NCBI RefSeq assembly: GCF_900129545.1
Contig: NZ_FQWB01000002.1
Coordinates: 310,001 to 374,000 of the forward strand
From: Flavobacterium fluvii
GTDB taxonomy: Bacteria > Bacteroidota > Bacteroidia > Flavobacteriales > Flavobacteriaceae
Reading direction: 5' to 3'
Length of the DNA stretch: 64,000 bases
Below, piece after piece: positions 36,556 through 44,006 of this stretch; position 1 is the first letter of the stretch, and the number at the start of each line of letters is the position of its first letter. The position numbers were made by a program, and so were the translations under genes. The notes below the pieces were generated by a model. That model ran no database searches. It had not been told where the DNA came from and saw nothing but the letters and a program-made list of their open reading frames with translations.

Positions 36556-36574
36556 TATTTAGTTTGAAGTAACA

Positions 36575-36611
36575 AAAAAACGCCAAGGAAAATATATTTG
36601 TTGGCGTTTTT
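36575..36611. terminator. Terminator after bcp
   Basis: AAAAAACGCCAA pairs with TTGGCGTTTTT (36601-36611). Its sequence is shared with the hairpin at 38601-38642. Confidence 0.75.
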
Positions 36612-36649
36612 GTTGTTGCAAACGGCTGTCATAAGCAAAGTGAATTAAT

Positions 36650-37156
36650 TTAGGATTTATTAAAGGTTGTGTTCACGGGTACTCCCTTTACCAGGGTCTG
36701 ATATACGACACAGTATCTTTCGGTAAGTTTTGCAAGTGACAGCATTTGCTCTTCAGTGGCATCAGTTTCAAGATGGAATAAAAGACGAATTGAAACGAAA
36801 CCAACAGGAACTTCCTTTGAAACTCCAAGTGTTCCCCTGAAATCTAGGTCGCCTTCTGCTTTTACGGTACCATCCTTTATTTCAATTCCAATTGCTGTTG
36901 CTACTGCTTGGAGCGTAACACCTGCACAAGCCACCAAAGCCTCCAATAACAAGTCCCCACTGCAAGCCAACATTCCAGTGCCACCAGTAGCGGAATGAAG
37001 TCCCGCTTCAACCATTGCTTTTCCGGTTTCTACTTTGCAAGAGATTCCTTCTCCAATTTTCCCGGTCGCCTTCAATGTTATGATTGCGGTTTCAGGTTGT
37101 TGACGATACTTTTCTTTTAATGGAGCTTGGATGTTTTTTAGTTCTTCTGCATTCAT
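36650..37156 (-). CDS. OsmC/Ohr family protein
   Basis: 168 residues. Cys77 in EALVACAGVTLQ and Cys149 in LTERYCVVYQTL are the two redox Cys of the OsmC fold; SATGGTGMLACSGDLLLEAL and VPVGFVSIRLLFHLETDAT complete the pattern. Members detoxify organic hydroperoxides with thiol reductants. It converges on bcp, another peroxidase, which may be meaningful. It lies within the segment bounded by bcp and its decayed copy, so it may be part of an inserted or rearranged stretch. Confidence 0.85.
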   Translation of the reverse strand: MNAEELKNIQAPLKEKYRQQPETAIITLKATGKIGEGISCKVETGKAMVEAGLHSATGGTGMLACSGDLLLEALVACAGVTLQAVATAIGIEIKDGTVKAEGDLDFRGTLGVSKEVPVGFVSIRLLFHLETDATEEQMLSLAKLTERYCVVYQTLVKGVPVNTTFNKS

Positions 37157-37317
37157 CTTTTAGTTCTTTGATTTTACTGTACAGCAACAATTACTTATAA
37201 TGTTATGTTACAGTGAGTTTTGAACTAAATTAGTATTATTTTTCGGGTTTTACAAATCATACCAAATACAAAACCAATTTCAAATTAAGCCTAAAACCCA
37301 AATTGCTTGTAGCGTGT

Positions 37318-37331
37318 GTTAGCTGTAGTAC
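37318..37331. repeat. Left copy of an inverted repeat bounding the membrane-protein gene
   Basis: GTTAGCTGTAGTAC here and its near-perfect complement (GTATTACAGCTAAC, 38385-38398) flank the next gene at both ends, 13 of 14 bases matching. Confidence 0.55.
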
Positions 37332-37333
37332 AC

Positions 37334-38371
37334 TTATTTACGAAGAACTCCTTTGAAAACTTTTGCGAATTTCTCAAAAGCATAGTTTTCATTTTTAAGC
37401 TTTTCAAGTTCAACAGTTGTTTGACCTTTTTGAATAATAAAATTTCTCTCGGTATCAGCGAACTTTTGATTTGTAAAAGTAAGATCTCTATCTTTTCCAA
37501 AATTTATCGCAGTATATAAGCTAGTAAATTTTAGTTCAATATTAGTCAATTCGTTTTGATAATATTTGACATCGTTAATATTTAGTTTGTATAATTTCAA
37601 GAAGAAAAATGCAAATATTTCGATAAAAACAATAAATGAAATTCGAGGTAAGTAATGTAATAGAATTGACTCAATACCTGGTTTTATTTCACTATCGGTA
37701 AAAACAATATAACCTAATCCAAATAAAGCTATCATTGTCATAAATGAACCAATTATCAAATTAATATTAGATTTTCTGTCTAATTTAGATATTTCTTCTA
37801 GTATTCTTTCTTTTAATCTTCCGTTAAAACTTATAAGCTGATTTATTTGGCTCCTTTTTTCTGAAGATATTTCCTTAGTGAGATTTATGTTTAATTCTTT
37901 AAAAAAGTCAGAATTTATATTGTCGATAAAAAGCTTTTTAATTTTCTCATCATCAATATGAAAATTCATATTACTAGTCTCCTGTAGTTTCTTAGATAGG
38001 GCGTCAAAATTCTCCTTGTTTTCATATTCTTGTCTTTTCAAGATATAGTTGAATTCGTCAATTACTTTTCTAATTCCTTCCAGATTTTTTTCCTCATTAA
38101 CTTCTGATGGATTTAATTCTTCTTTAGGATTTTCATATCTGCCTTCTAAATAGCTAAACATCATTAGTGCTAATGAAATTATTAGAAAAACCCCGCTTAC
38201 GACTTGAATTATCATCTTTGGGTCTACTTTTTCTATAGAAAAGTGGTCAAAAACTCCTGTTGAGGCAAGGATTATAAAAAAATAGCTAATGATAAATAAT
38301 AGCGCGGAAATTCTTCCAGTTTTAGATTTTAGTAATTTGCTAATTGCTGGTACAATTATAGGTTTTTTCAT
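37334..38371 (-). CDS. Four-helix membrane protein with coiled coil, unknown function
   Basis: 345 residues. Two N-terminal membrane helices (about 20-40, FIISYFFIILASTGVF; about 51-70) are followed by a long charged coiled coil (about 85-200), a second pair of helices (about 203-222, IIGSFMTMIALFGLGYIVF; about 243-263) and another charged helical tail. No known motif. Codon use is more AT-rich than in the neighbours. The gene stands alone between 14-base inverted repeats, in a segment that ends at a decayed bcp copy, so it looks acquired. A phage-defence or stress role is possible but nothing in the sequence shows it. Confidence 0.7.
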   Translation of the reverse strand: MKKPIIVPAISKLLKSKTGRISALLFIISYFFIILASTGVFDHFSIEKVDPKMIIQVVSGVFLIISLALMMFSYLEGRYENPKEELNPSEVNEEKNLEGIRKVIDEFNYILKRQEYENKENFDALSKKLQETSNMNFHIDDEKIKKLFIDNINSDFFKELNINLTKEISSEKRSQINQLISFNGRLKERILEEISKLDRKSNINLIIGSFMTMIALFGLGYIVFTDSEIKPGIESILLHYLPRISFIVFIEIFAFFFLKLYKLNINDVKYYQNELTNIELKFTSLYTAINFGKDRDLTFTNQKFADTERNFIIQKGQTTVELEKLKNENYAFEKFAKVFKGVLRK

Positions 38372-38384
38372 AGATGTTGTTTTT

Positions 38385-38398
38385 GTATTACAGCTAAC
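38385..38398. repeat. Right copy of the inverted repeat bounding the membrane-protein gene
   Basis: GTATTACAGCTAAC, the near-complement of 37318-37331; a further short inverted repeat (TCAGAC...GTCTGA) follows within about 65 bases. Confidence 0.55.
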
Positions 38399-38529
38399 TT
38401 GTATATACTACTGACGTTTGTCAGACTTATTACACCAATTTTGGGTAGATATGTCTGATAAGTTTCATTGTTTATTGGTTATCAAATATAGGATATTTAT
38501 TTCAAAAATCACTAAAGAGACTTTTTATA

Positions 38530-38600
38530 ATTGGTAGACGAAGACAAATCGGTTGTTGATGAAAAACATCATCGATGAAGTAATTGCCAATTCGAAATAA
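38530..38600 (+). pseudogene. Decayed remnant of a second bcp copy
   Basis: ATTGGTAGACGAAGACAAAT and the bases after it match bcp at 36374 onward with 26 of 29 bases, then the sequence jumps to a match of the bcp segment near 36481-36510 (ATGAAAA, ATCATCGATGAAGTAATT). About 80 bases are missing and the frame is broken between the two parts. In frame the second part reads KNIIDEVIANSK, against ENGIIDEVISDVK in Bcp. It is followed by a terminator resembling that of bcp. Confidence 0.7.
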
Positions 38601-38642
38601 AACAAAAACGCCAAGAACATATATTTTCTTGGCGTTTTTGTT
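38601..38642. terminator. Terminator, duplicate of the bcp terminator
   Basis: Arms 38601-38617 and 38626-38642 pair perfectly for 17 bases (core AACGCCAAGAA/TTCTTGGCGTT), with A- and T-runs. It now also serves the convergent gene ending at 38662. Confidence 0.85.
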
Positions 38643-38661
38643 GTCTAAAGTTGGAAAGATG

Positions 38662-40122
38662 CTAATTGCTTGGTTCTAATAGTGTATTTGGGTTGTATCC
38701 GAAAAGTGATTTTTTCTTGATGATTTCGGCAACTCCGGGAGGAAGCATCGATTCCCAACCGGGTTTGTTTTGACCAATCATTTTCAATACTTGACGAGAG
38801 AAAACCTCCAAGTTTTCGGGATCAAAGTTGGTGATGTCCACCACTTTGCCGTTGAATTTGAAAAATTTGTACAATTCCTTCATTCGAGGATGAACTTTCA
38901 ATGTTCCAGAATTCATGATTTCACCGTTTTCGCCAATCATTGGGTACAAGTACACTTTCATGTCTCGGTAGAATAATTTTCCGAAGGCTTCCAAGATTCC
39001 ACCGCTCAAATGGCGATAGTATTTTTCGTCAAAAATATCCACGAGGTTGTTTACCCCCATTGCCAATCCCATTCGGGCTTTGGTATAGTTGGAGAAATAT
39101 TCGACCACTCTATAATATTCCTGAAAATTCGAAATCATTACGGTTTGTCCCAAGGAACAAAGCAATTCGGCTCGATCCATAAAATCTCTTTCGTCTATTT
39201 CGCCATCGGAACGCAAGTTGGACAAGGTGATTTCAAAGATGACCAAAGTGTTTTCGGCATCGACCTTGTTTTCGTTCAGGAACATTTTCAGGGACTCTTT
39301 GTACATGTCCATATTTACCTTGGTCACGGGGCGGAAACTCCCTCTCAAAGTAAGAATGTTTTTTTTGTACAAGATGGCTGCCGGCAGCACGTTTCTGGCT
39401 TGAGGGTCAAATATCACGGCATCCGTCATTCCATTTTTCACCAATTGCAAACTCATCAAACGATTGTCGACAGTTGCAAAACAAGGTCCGGAGAAATTGA
39501 TGGTGTCTATTTCCAGCTGGTCTTTGTCTAAATGGTCGTATAAATAGCGTAGGATTTTCTTGGGATCGTTGTGTTTGTAATAAGCACTATAAATTAGATT
39601 TACCCCAAGAACCCCTAATGTTTCTTGTTGCAATCGCACATCGGTTTCTTTAAAACGAATGTGGAGAATAATATCGTTGTAACCTTCGTTGGGTTCGATT
39701 TGAAACCGAATGCCTACCCATCCGTGTCCTTTAAATTGTTTGGCAAAGTCAATGGTGGCCACAGTATTGGCATAGCTGAAAAACATTTTGTTGGGATGTT
39801 TGGCTCTGCTTAATCGTTTTTCGATTAGATTTACCTCGTGGGAAAGCATTTTTTTGAGACGACTTTCCGTTACATAGCGACCATCGGCCTCGATTCCGTA
39901 AATTACGTCACTAAAGTCTTTATCATAAGCAGATGTTGCTTTTGCAATCGTTCCAGAAGAACCCCCAGCCCTAAAAAAATGTCTCACTGTTTCTTGTCCA
40001 GCACCAATTTCGGCAAAAGTCCCATAAATGTTTTCGTTTAAGTTGATACGAAGGGCTTTGTCTTTGATGGAAGGGATTTGTTCGATGACTCTGTCACCCT
40101 TGAGTTTTATCTTTTTATCCAT
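38662..40122 (-). CDS. Conserved protein of unknown function (FAEIGAGQE family)
   Basis: 486 residues, soluble. The N-terminal motif FAEIGAGQETVRHFFRAGG with SGTIAKATSAYDKDFSD is one I remember from an uncharacterised family in Bacteroidota and cyanobacteria, sometimes carrying unsupported names in databases. Other conserved-looking stretches are INFSGPCFATVDNRLMSLQL, DAVIFDPQARNVLPAAILY and LSGGILEAFGKLFYRDMKVY. No Walker, Rossmann or metal motif is clear. It has its own transcription unit. Function unknown. Confidence 0.75.
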   Translation of the reverse strand: MDKKIKLKGDRVIEQIPSIKDKALRINLNENIYGTFAEIGAGQETVRHFFRAGGSSGTIAKATSAYDKDFSDVIYGIEADGRYVTESRLKKMLSHEVNLIEKRLSRAKHPNKMFFSYANTVATIDFAKQFKGHGWVGIRFQIEPNEGYNDIILHIRFKETDVRLQQETLGVLGVNLIYSAYYKHNDPKKILRYLYDHLDKDQLEIDTINFSGPCFATVDNRLMSLQLVKNGMTDAVIFDPQARNVLPAAILYKKNILTLRGSFRPVTKVNMDMYKESLKMFLNENKVDAENTLVIFEITLSNLRSDGEIDERDFMDRAELLCSLGQTVMISNFQEYYRVVEYFSNYTKARMGLAMGVNNLVDIFDEKYYRHLSGGILEAFGKLFYRDMKVYLYPMIGENGEIMNSGTLKVHPRMKELYKFFKFNGKVVDITNFDPENLEVFSRQVLKMIGQNKPGWESMLPPGVAEIIKKKSLFGYNPNTLLEPSN

Positions 40123-40228
40123 ATTATTCGAAGTATAGGGATTATTTCTACAAAGTTAATTAATTAGGCTTCTTGTGAAAGAGAAATTAATCCTATTTTT
40201 GTAAAATAATTAGCAAATATCGTGCTAG

Positions 40229-40993
40229 ATGAAAGTATATTTTTTAGGAACTGGAACATCACAAGGAATCCCCGTAATTGGCAGTAATCATCCGGTTTGT
40301 CTAAGCACTGATTTAAAAGACAAAAGACTCCGAGTTTCGATCTGGATTCATTGGGAAAATCATTCGTATGTCATCGATTGTGGCCCCGATTTCAGGCAGC
40401 AAATGTTGGTTTCGAATTGTCAAAAAGTGGATGGAATTCTTTACACCCACGAACATGCGGATCATACGGCTGGATTGGATGACATCCGTCCGTTTAACTT
40501 CAGGCAAGGTGATATCCCAATTTATGCCCATCAGCGCGTTATTGATAATTTGAAACTGCGATTTGACTACATTTTCAAAACCGAAAACAGATATCCCGGA
40601 GCACCTTCCGTACTACCTATTGAAGTGGTCAACAATCATCCTTTTCCCATTGGAAACAAGACGGCAATTCCCGTAAACGTGATGCACGGAAATCTTCCCG
40701 TTTTTGGATACAGAATAGATGATTTCGCTTATTTGACCGACGTAAAAACGGTACATAAAAGCGAAATCAATAAATTAAAAAACCTGAAAGTATTGGTCGT
40801 AAATGCTTTGCGAGAAGAACCACACGACACACATTTTAATTTGGAGGAAGCCTTGGATTTCATCACTTTGATAAAGCCTGAAAAAGCCTATCTCACGCAC
40901 ATTAGCCACATTATGGGTTTTCACGAAGAAGTGCAAAAAAGACTTCCGGAAAACGTTTATTTGGCTTACGACAACTTGGAAATTACTCTTTAA
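40229..40993 (+). CDS. MBL-fold metallohydrolase (PhnP-like)
   Basis: 254 residues. MKVYFLGTGTSQGIPVIG opens the beta-lactamase fold, and the metal motif is THEHADHTAGLDDIRPFN (about 74-91), with a conserved Asp-His pair later (THISHIMGFHEE region). The pattern fits PhnP-like phosphodiesterases or RNase Z-like relatives that act on cyclic phosphates. It is followed 11 bases later by a small membrane protein in the same operon. Substrate unknown. Confidence 0.85.
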   Translation: MKVYFLGTGTSQGIPVIGSNHPVCLSTDLKDKRLRVSIWIHWENHSYVIDCGPDFRQQMLVSNCQKVDGILYTHEHADHTAGLDDIRPFNFRQGDIPIYAHQRVIDNLKLRFDYIFKTENRYPGAPSVLPIEVVNNHPFPIGNKTAIPVNVMHGNLPVFGYRIDDFAYLTDVKTVHKSEINKLKNLKVLVVNALREEPHDTHFNLEEALDFITLIKPEKAYLTHISHIMGFHEEVQKRLPENVYLAYDNLEITL

Positions 40994-41004
40994 TCTTATT
41001 AGAA

Positions 41005-41505
41005 ATGAAAAAATCATTATTGCTTTACCTTTTTATTCTTGTGCTACTTTTGAATGTTTTTACTTTTATGTATTTCAGTAAAGAATTGGCTTTTGAAAAA
41101 GATAAAAGCGCCAGAACGGAAGCGAAATTGAAGAAGAATTTAGAGGCTGCCAATGCCAAACTGGCCGATGTCAATTATTTTTCTTTGGAAAATAATGAAA
41201 ATGCCCAGAATTATTTCAATCCCGAAACTGCCACCAAAACGATTCAGGTTGAAAAGTTGATTCCTGTTGTAACCGAAAAACTAATGGATTTTAATGCCAA
41301 TCCTAAAGGAAATCCTTATGTTGGCCAAGATCAAATTGGAGCCAATAAATTTATTGTCAATAAAGTAAAAGTCTTGAACCACCGTTGGATAATTGTCGAT
41401 TTCAGCGATGGAGAATATTGGGGAGAAGCTTTAATCAAGTATTTTGTCAATGACGATGAAACGGTTTCTTTCGAAACATTCCAATCTTTGTTGTACCAAA
41501 AATAG
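41005..41505 (+). CDS. Membrane-anchored hypothetical protein
   Basis: 166 residues. An N-terminal hydrophobic helix (LLLYLFILVLLLNVFTFMYF) anchors a mostly periplasmic domain with an early coiled coil (KDKSARTEAKLKKNLEAANA) and a beta-rich end (HRWIIVDFSDGEYWGEALIK). No family recognised. It follows the metallohydrolase gene by 11 bases, so they are one operon. It shares a bidirectional terminator with the convergent esterase gene. Confidence 0.7.
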   Translation: MKKSLLLYLFILVLLLNVFTFMYFSKELAFEKDKSARTEAKLKKNLEAANAKLADVNYFSLENNENAQNYFNPETATKTIQVEKLIPVVTEKLMDFNANPKGNPYVGQDQIGANKFIVNKVKVLNHRWIIVDFSDGEYWGEALIKYFVNDDETVSFETFQSLLYQK

Positions 41506-41572
41506 TTTTTCAATCGCAGTTTTCAGTCTCGGTAAGCACTGTAAACTGCGACTGGAAACGGACACTATTTTT
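41498..41572. terminator. Bidirectional terminator between convergent genes
   Basis: Nested stems: AAAAATAGT (41498-41506) with ACTATTTTT (41564-41572), and TCGCAGTTT (41514-41522) with AAACTGCGA (41543-41551). Both stop codons lie in the outer stem. Confidence 0.7.
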
Positions 41573-42212
41573 CAAGAAGCCAATTCTTGAAGTCATAAAA
41601 ATTTTGCGGAGAAACTCCGTGACCAATTGGGTATTCTTTGTAAGTCGAATTGATGCCTAAATTTTCCAAGAAAGGTTTTGCTTTTCGTCCCCATTCCACA
41701 GGGATTACCTGATCCACGATTCCATGGGAAGTGAATATTTTTAGATTCAAAAAGGAATTTTTCAGATAGTTTTCCTCTAGAATATCTGTATTTAAATAAC
41801 CACTCATTGCCACGACTTTTTGCACTTTTTCAGGATGCGAAAGCGCCACTGCATAACTTAAAATGGCTCCCTGGCTAAAACCAATCAAAGTCACCTTTTG
41901 AGAATCAATAGGATAATTAGCTGCCAATTCATCAATAAACTGGGCAATTGCATCTCTGGAACTTCTAGCTTGGTCGTTGTCGGAAAACTTGTTTTGGTCG
42001 GCATCAAAGTTGATGGCATACCAAGCATAACTTCCGTATTGAATGTCGTAAGGAGCACGAGCCGAAACAATATAATATTCATCGGGTAGTTCCGTGGCAA
42101 ACGAAAATAAATCTTCTTCGTTGCTGCCGTAACCGTGAATCAATACTAAAAGTGGATTCTTGTCGAGTTTTATTTTGGGTTCTCTTACGAGGTATTCTAA
42201 AGATAAATTCAT
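41565..42212 (-). CDS. Alpha/beta hydrolase, phospholipase/carboxylesterase family
   Basis: 215 residues. Nucleophile Ser113 in LIGFSQGAIL, Asp167 in GIVDQVIP and His198 in IGHGVS form a complete triad; the oxyanion segment is LIHGYGSNEED. This is the Abhydrolase_2 (YpfH/Est) group of cytoplasmic carboxylesterases and lysophospholipases. It is last in a run of four minus-strand genes (BatA, dihydroorotase-like, membrane protein, esterase), but a large hairpin separates it from the others. Confidence 0.88.
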   Translation of the reverse strand: MNLSLEYLVREPKIKLDKNPLLVLIHGYGSNEEDLFSFATELPDEYYIVSARAPYDIQYGSYAWYAINFDADQNKFSDNDQARSSRDAIAQFIDELAANYPIDSQKVTLIGFSQGAILSYAVALSHPEKVQKVVAMSGYLNTDILEENYLKNSFLNLKIFTSHGIVDQVIPVEWGRKAKPFLENLGINSTYKEYPIGHGVSPQNFYDFKNWLLEK

Positions 42213-42233
42213 AGTAAATATTTAATCTAATTC

Positions 42234-42293
42234 TTGTCAAGTCGAGCGCAGTCGAGACTATACGCTAGGTCTCGACTGCGCTCGACTTGACAA
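42234..42293. repeat. Perfect 25-base inverted repeat, dispersed palindrome type
   Basis: Arms 42234-42258 and 42269-42293 pair perfectly across a 10-base loop; the core is GTCGAGCGCAGTCGAGAC. I know TCTCGACTGCGCTCGA-type palindromes as frequent intergenic repeats in flavobacteria. It lies between two same-strand genes and may also slow transcription into the esterase gene. Confidence 0.75.
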
Positions 42294-42309
42294 AATCCTT
42301 GTTTAATTT

Positions 42310-42642
42310 TTAAGAAATGCTTTGAAACCATTTTTGGAAATAATTTCCCAACAAAGGAATTGGTTTTGTTTCGCCATTGATGGCACTGAAAATGCCGTAA
42401 GTCCATAAAACAGACAGGAAAACCCACATGGAAATTGAAATCATCGGACTGTCAAAATTACTGATGATTAGTCCCAATGAAATAAAAGTGAGCGACAATC
42501 CCAATGCCTGACGAATGTGGAAAGAAGCATAAGAACTTTTTTCTTCTCCGCTGTTCATCGACATCGCAATAAAAACTCCAATGATTAAAATATAGCTTGT
42601 TATCGCGGCTGTTTTTCCTTTTTCGATACTGTTGTTTTCCAT
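42310..42642 (-). CDS. Small membrane protein, DUF4870-like
   Basis: 110 residues with three hydrophobic segments (TSYILIIGVFIAMSMN, ALGLSLTFISLGLIIS, MWVFLSVLWTYGIFSAI) and the spacing of DUF4870-type proteins, including FHIRQALGL between helices one and two (family pattern HxxQAL) and a final GNYFQKWF. It starts five bases after the dihydroorotase homologue and is probably in the same operon. Function unknown. Confidence 0.7.
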   Translation of the reverse strand: MENNSIEKGKTAAITSYILIIGVFIAMSMNSGEEKSSYASFHIRQALGLSLTFISLGLIISNFDSPMISISMWVFLSVLWTYGIFSAINGETKPIPLLGNYFQKWFQSIS

Positions 42643-42647
42643 TTTAT

Positions 42648-43901
42648 TTAACCTAAAACTAATTTCCCTTGATTGTAAATTCCGTATGCTTTTCCTTTGG
42701 TTTCCGTTCCCAGAAAAGCGGAGTTTTTAGATTTAGACAAAATATTTTCGTTGGTAAAAATGCTTTTTCCTTCAGGATTGAATAAGCTGATGTTGGCGAT
42801 TTTACCTTCGGAAATGGCTTGAGATTCAATTCCAAAAGTAGCTTTTCCAGAAGTTAATTTTTCGATCACTTTTTCCAAAGGCAATACGGTCAACAAGGCA
42901 CCAAAAGCACTTTCCAAACCGATTGTTCCGTTTTTGGCCAAATCAAATTCCATTTTTTTGTGTTCAATGTCAATCGGATTATGGTCGGTTGTAATCATGT
43001 CAATCGTGTTGTCCAAAATTCCGGCAAGCAATGCTTGTCTGTCGGTTTCTGTTCGTAACGGTGGCGAAACTTTGCATCTGGTGTCAAAATTTTCCAGTTT
43101 TTCATCTGTTAGAACCAAATGATGCACTGCAACGCTGCAAGTAACGTTCAATCCCTTGGCTTTGGCCTCTTTGATTAATTCCACTGATTTTGCAGTTGAA
43201 ACGGTTGGAATATGCAATTTTCCGCCAGTGTATTCGAGTAGAAACAAGTTTCTGGCGATTTGCAATTCTTCGGCCAGGTTTGGAATTCCTTTTAATCCCA
43301 ATCGGGTCGAAACGATGCCTTCATTGGCAATTCCGTTTCCTTTTATGTTGGAATCTTGGGCGAAAGCAATGACCACTCCATCAAAATCCTGAACATATTG
43401 CAAGGCTATTTTTAGCAAATTGGCGTTGTCCAAACTCTTGTTGTAATCTCCAAAAGCTACAGCTCCGGCATTTTTCATATCGAATAATTCCGCCATGTCT
43501 TTTCCTTCGCTACCTTTGGTCAAAGCACCAATTGGGGAAAGTTCGGTAGCAAAACCATTGGCTTTACTTTTTACAAAATTAATTTGTGATTGATTGTCAA
43601 TAATCGGGTAGGAGTTGGGTTGTAAAGCAATGGCTGAGAAACCGCTTTTTGCTGCAACATTTAAACCGTTAGTAATGGTTTCCCTGTCTTCAAAACCAGG
43701 TTCTCCAAGGGAAACGCTGCTGTCGAACCAACCTTGTGAAATATGCAAATTGTCCAGTTTAACTTCCTCGGCATTATCTGGATTGGGAAGTGAAGTTCCT
43801 ATTTTTTTGATGCTGCCATCAACAATTAAAATATCAACGGTTTGGTTGTGAAAAGGACTTTCGGAATCGATAATTTTGGCTTCCCGGATGATTGTGTTCA
43901 T
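42648..43901 (-). CDS. Dihydroorotase homologue lacking the metal-binding His pair
   Basis: 417 residues, the length and layout of class I dihydroorotase (VDGSIKKIGTSL, GEPGFEDRETI, PPLRTETDRQALL, ITTDHNPI, GIESQAISEGKIANI). The usual DxHVHLREPG is here D60-S-S-V-S-L-G-E-P-G: both zinc His are Ser and the substrate Arg is Gly. It therefore looks non-catalytic. Inactive homologues (PyrC' in Pseudomonas) support aspartate transcarbamoylase assembly, and such a role is plausible here, with a true PyrC elsewhere in the genome. Neighbours are a BatA protein and a small membrane protein, not pyrimidine genes. Confidence 0.85.
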   Translation of the reverse strand: MNTIIREAKIIDSESPFHNQTVDILIVDGSIKKIGTSLPNPDNAEEVKLDNLHISQGWFDSSVSLGEPGFEDRETITNGLNVAAKSGFSAIALQPNSYPIIDNQSQINFVKSKANGFATELSPIGALTKGSEGKDMAELFDMKNAGAVAFGDYNKSLDNANLLKIALQYVQDFDGVVIAFAQDSNIKGNGIANEGIVSTRLGLKGIPNLAEELQIARNLFLLEYTGGKLHIPTVSTAKSVELIKEAKAKGLNVTCSVAVHHLVLTDEKLENFDTRCKVSPPLRTETDRQALLAGILDNTIDMITTDHNPIDIEHKKMEFDLAKNGTIGLESAFGALLTVLPLEKVIEKLTSGKATFGIESQAISEGKIANISLFNPEGKSIFTNENILSKSKNSAFLGTETKGKAYGIYNQGKLVLG

Positions 43902-43931
43902 AGTGCTTTCTAATTATTGAATATTTTTTTT

Positions 43932-43999
43932 GCCACGAATTCCACGAATTTTTTCTTAATTGTTTTAAGAAATTAGTGCTAATTCGTGTAATTCGTGGC
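43932..43999. repeat. CACGAATT-type inverted repeat (copy B)
   Basis: GCCACGAATTCCACGAATT (43932-43950) and AATTCGTGTAATTCGTGGC (43981-43999) are inverted with one mismatch. Same family as 20511-20641, including the AATTAGTGC block inside the right arm. Confidence 0.7.
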
Positions 44000-44006
44000 T
44001 AACTTT

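Noticed and set aside
37318..38398. Integron cassette: the borders considered as attC core sites.
   Set aside because: GTTAGCT does not fit the GTTRRRY core, there is no long imperfect attC hairpin and no integrase gene; only the inverted repeat is claimed.
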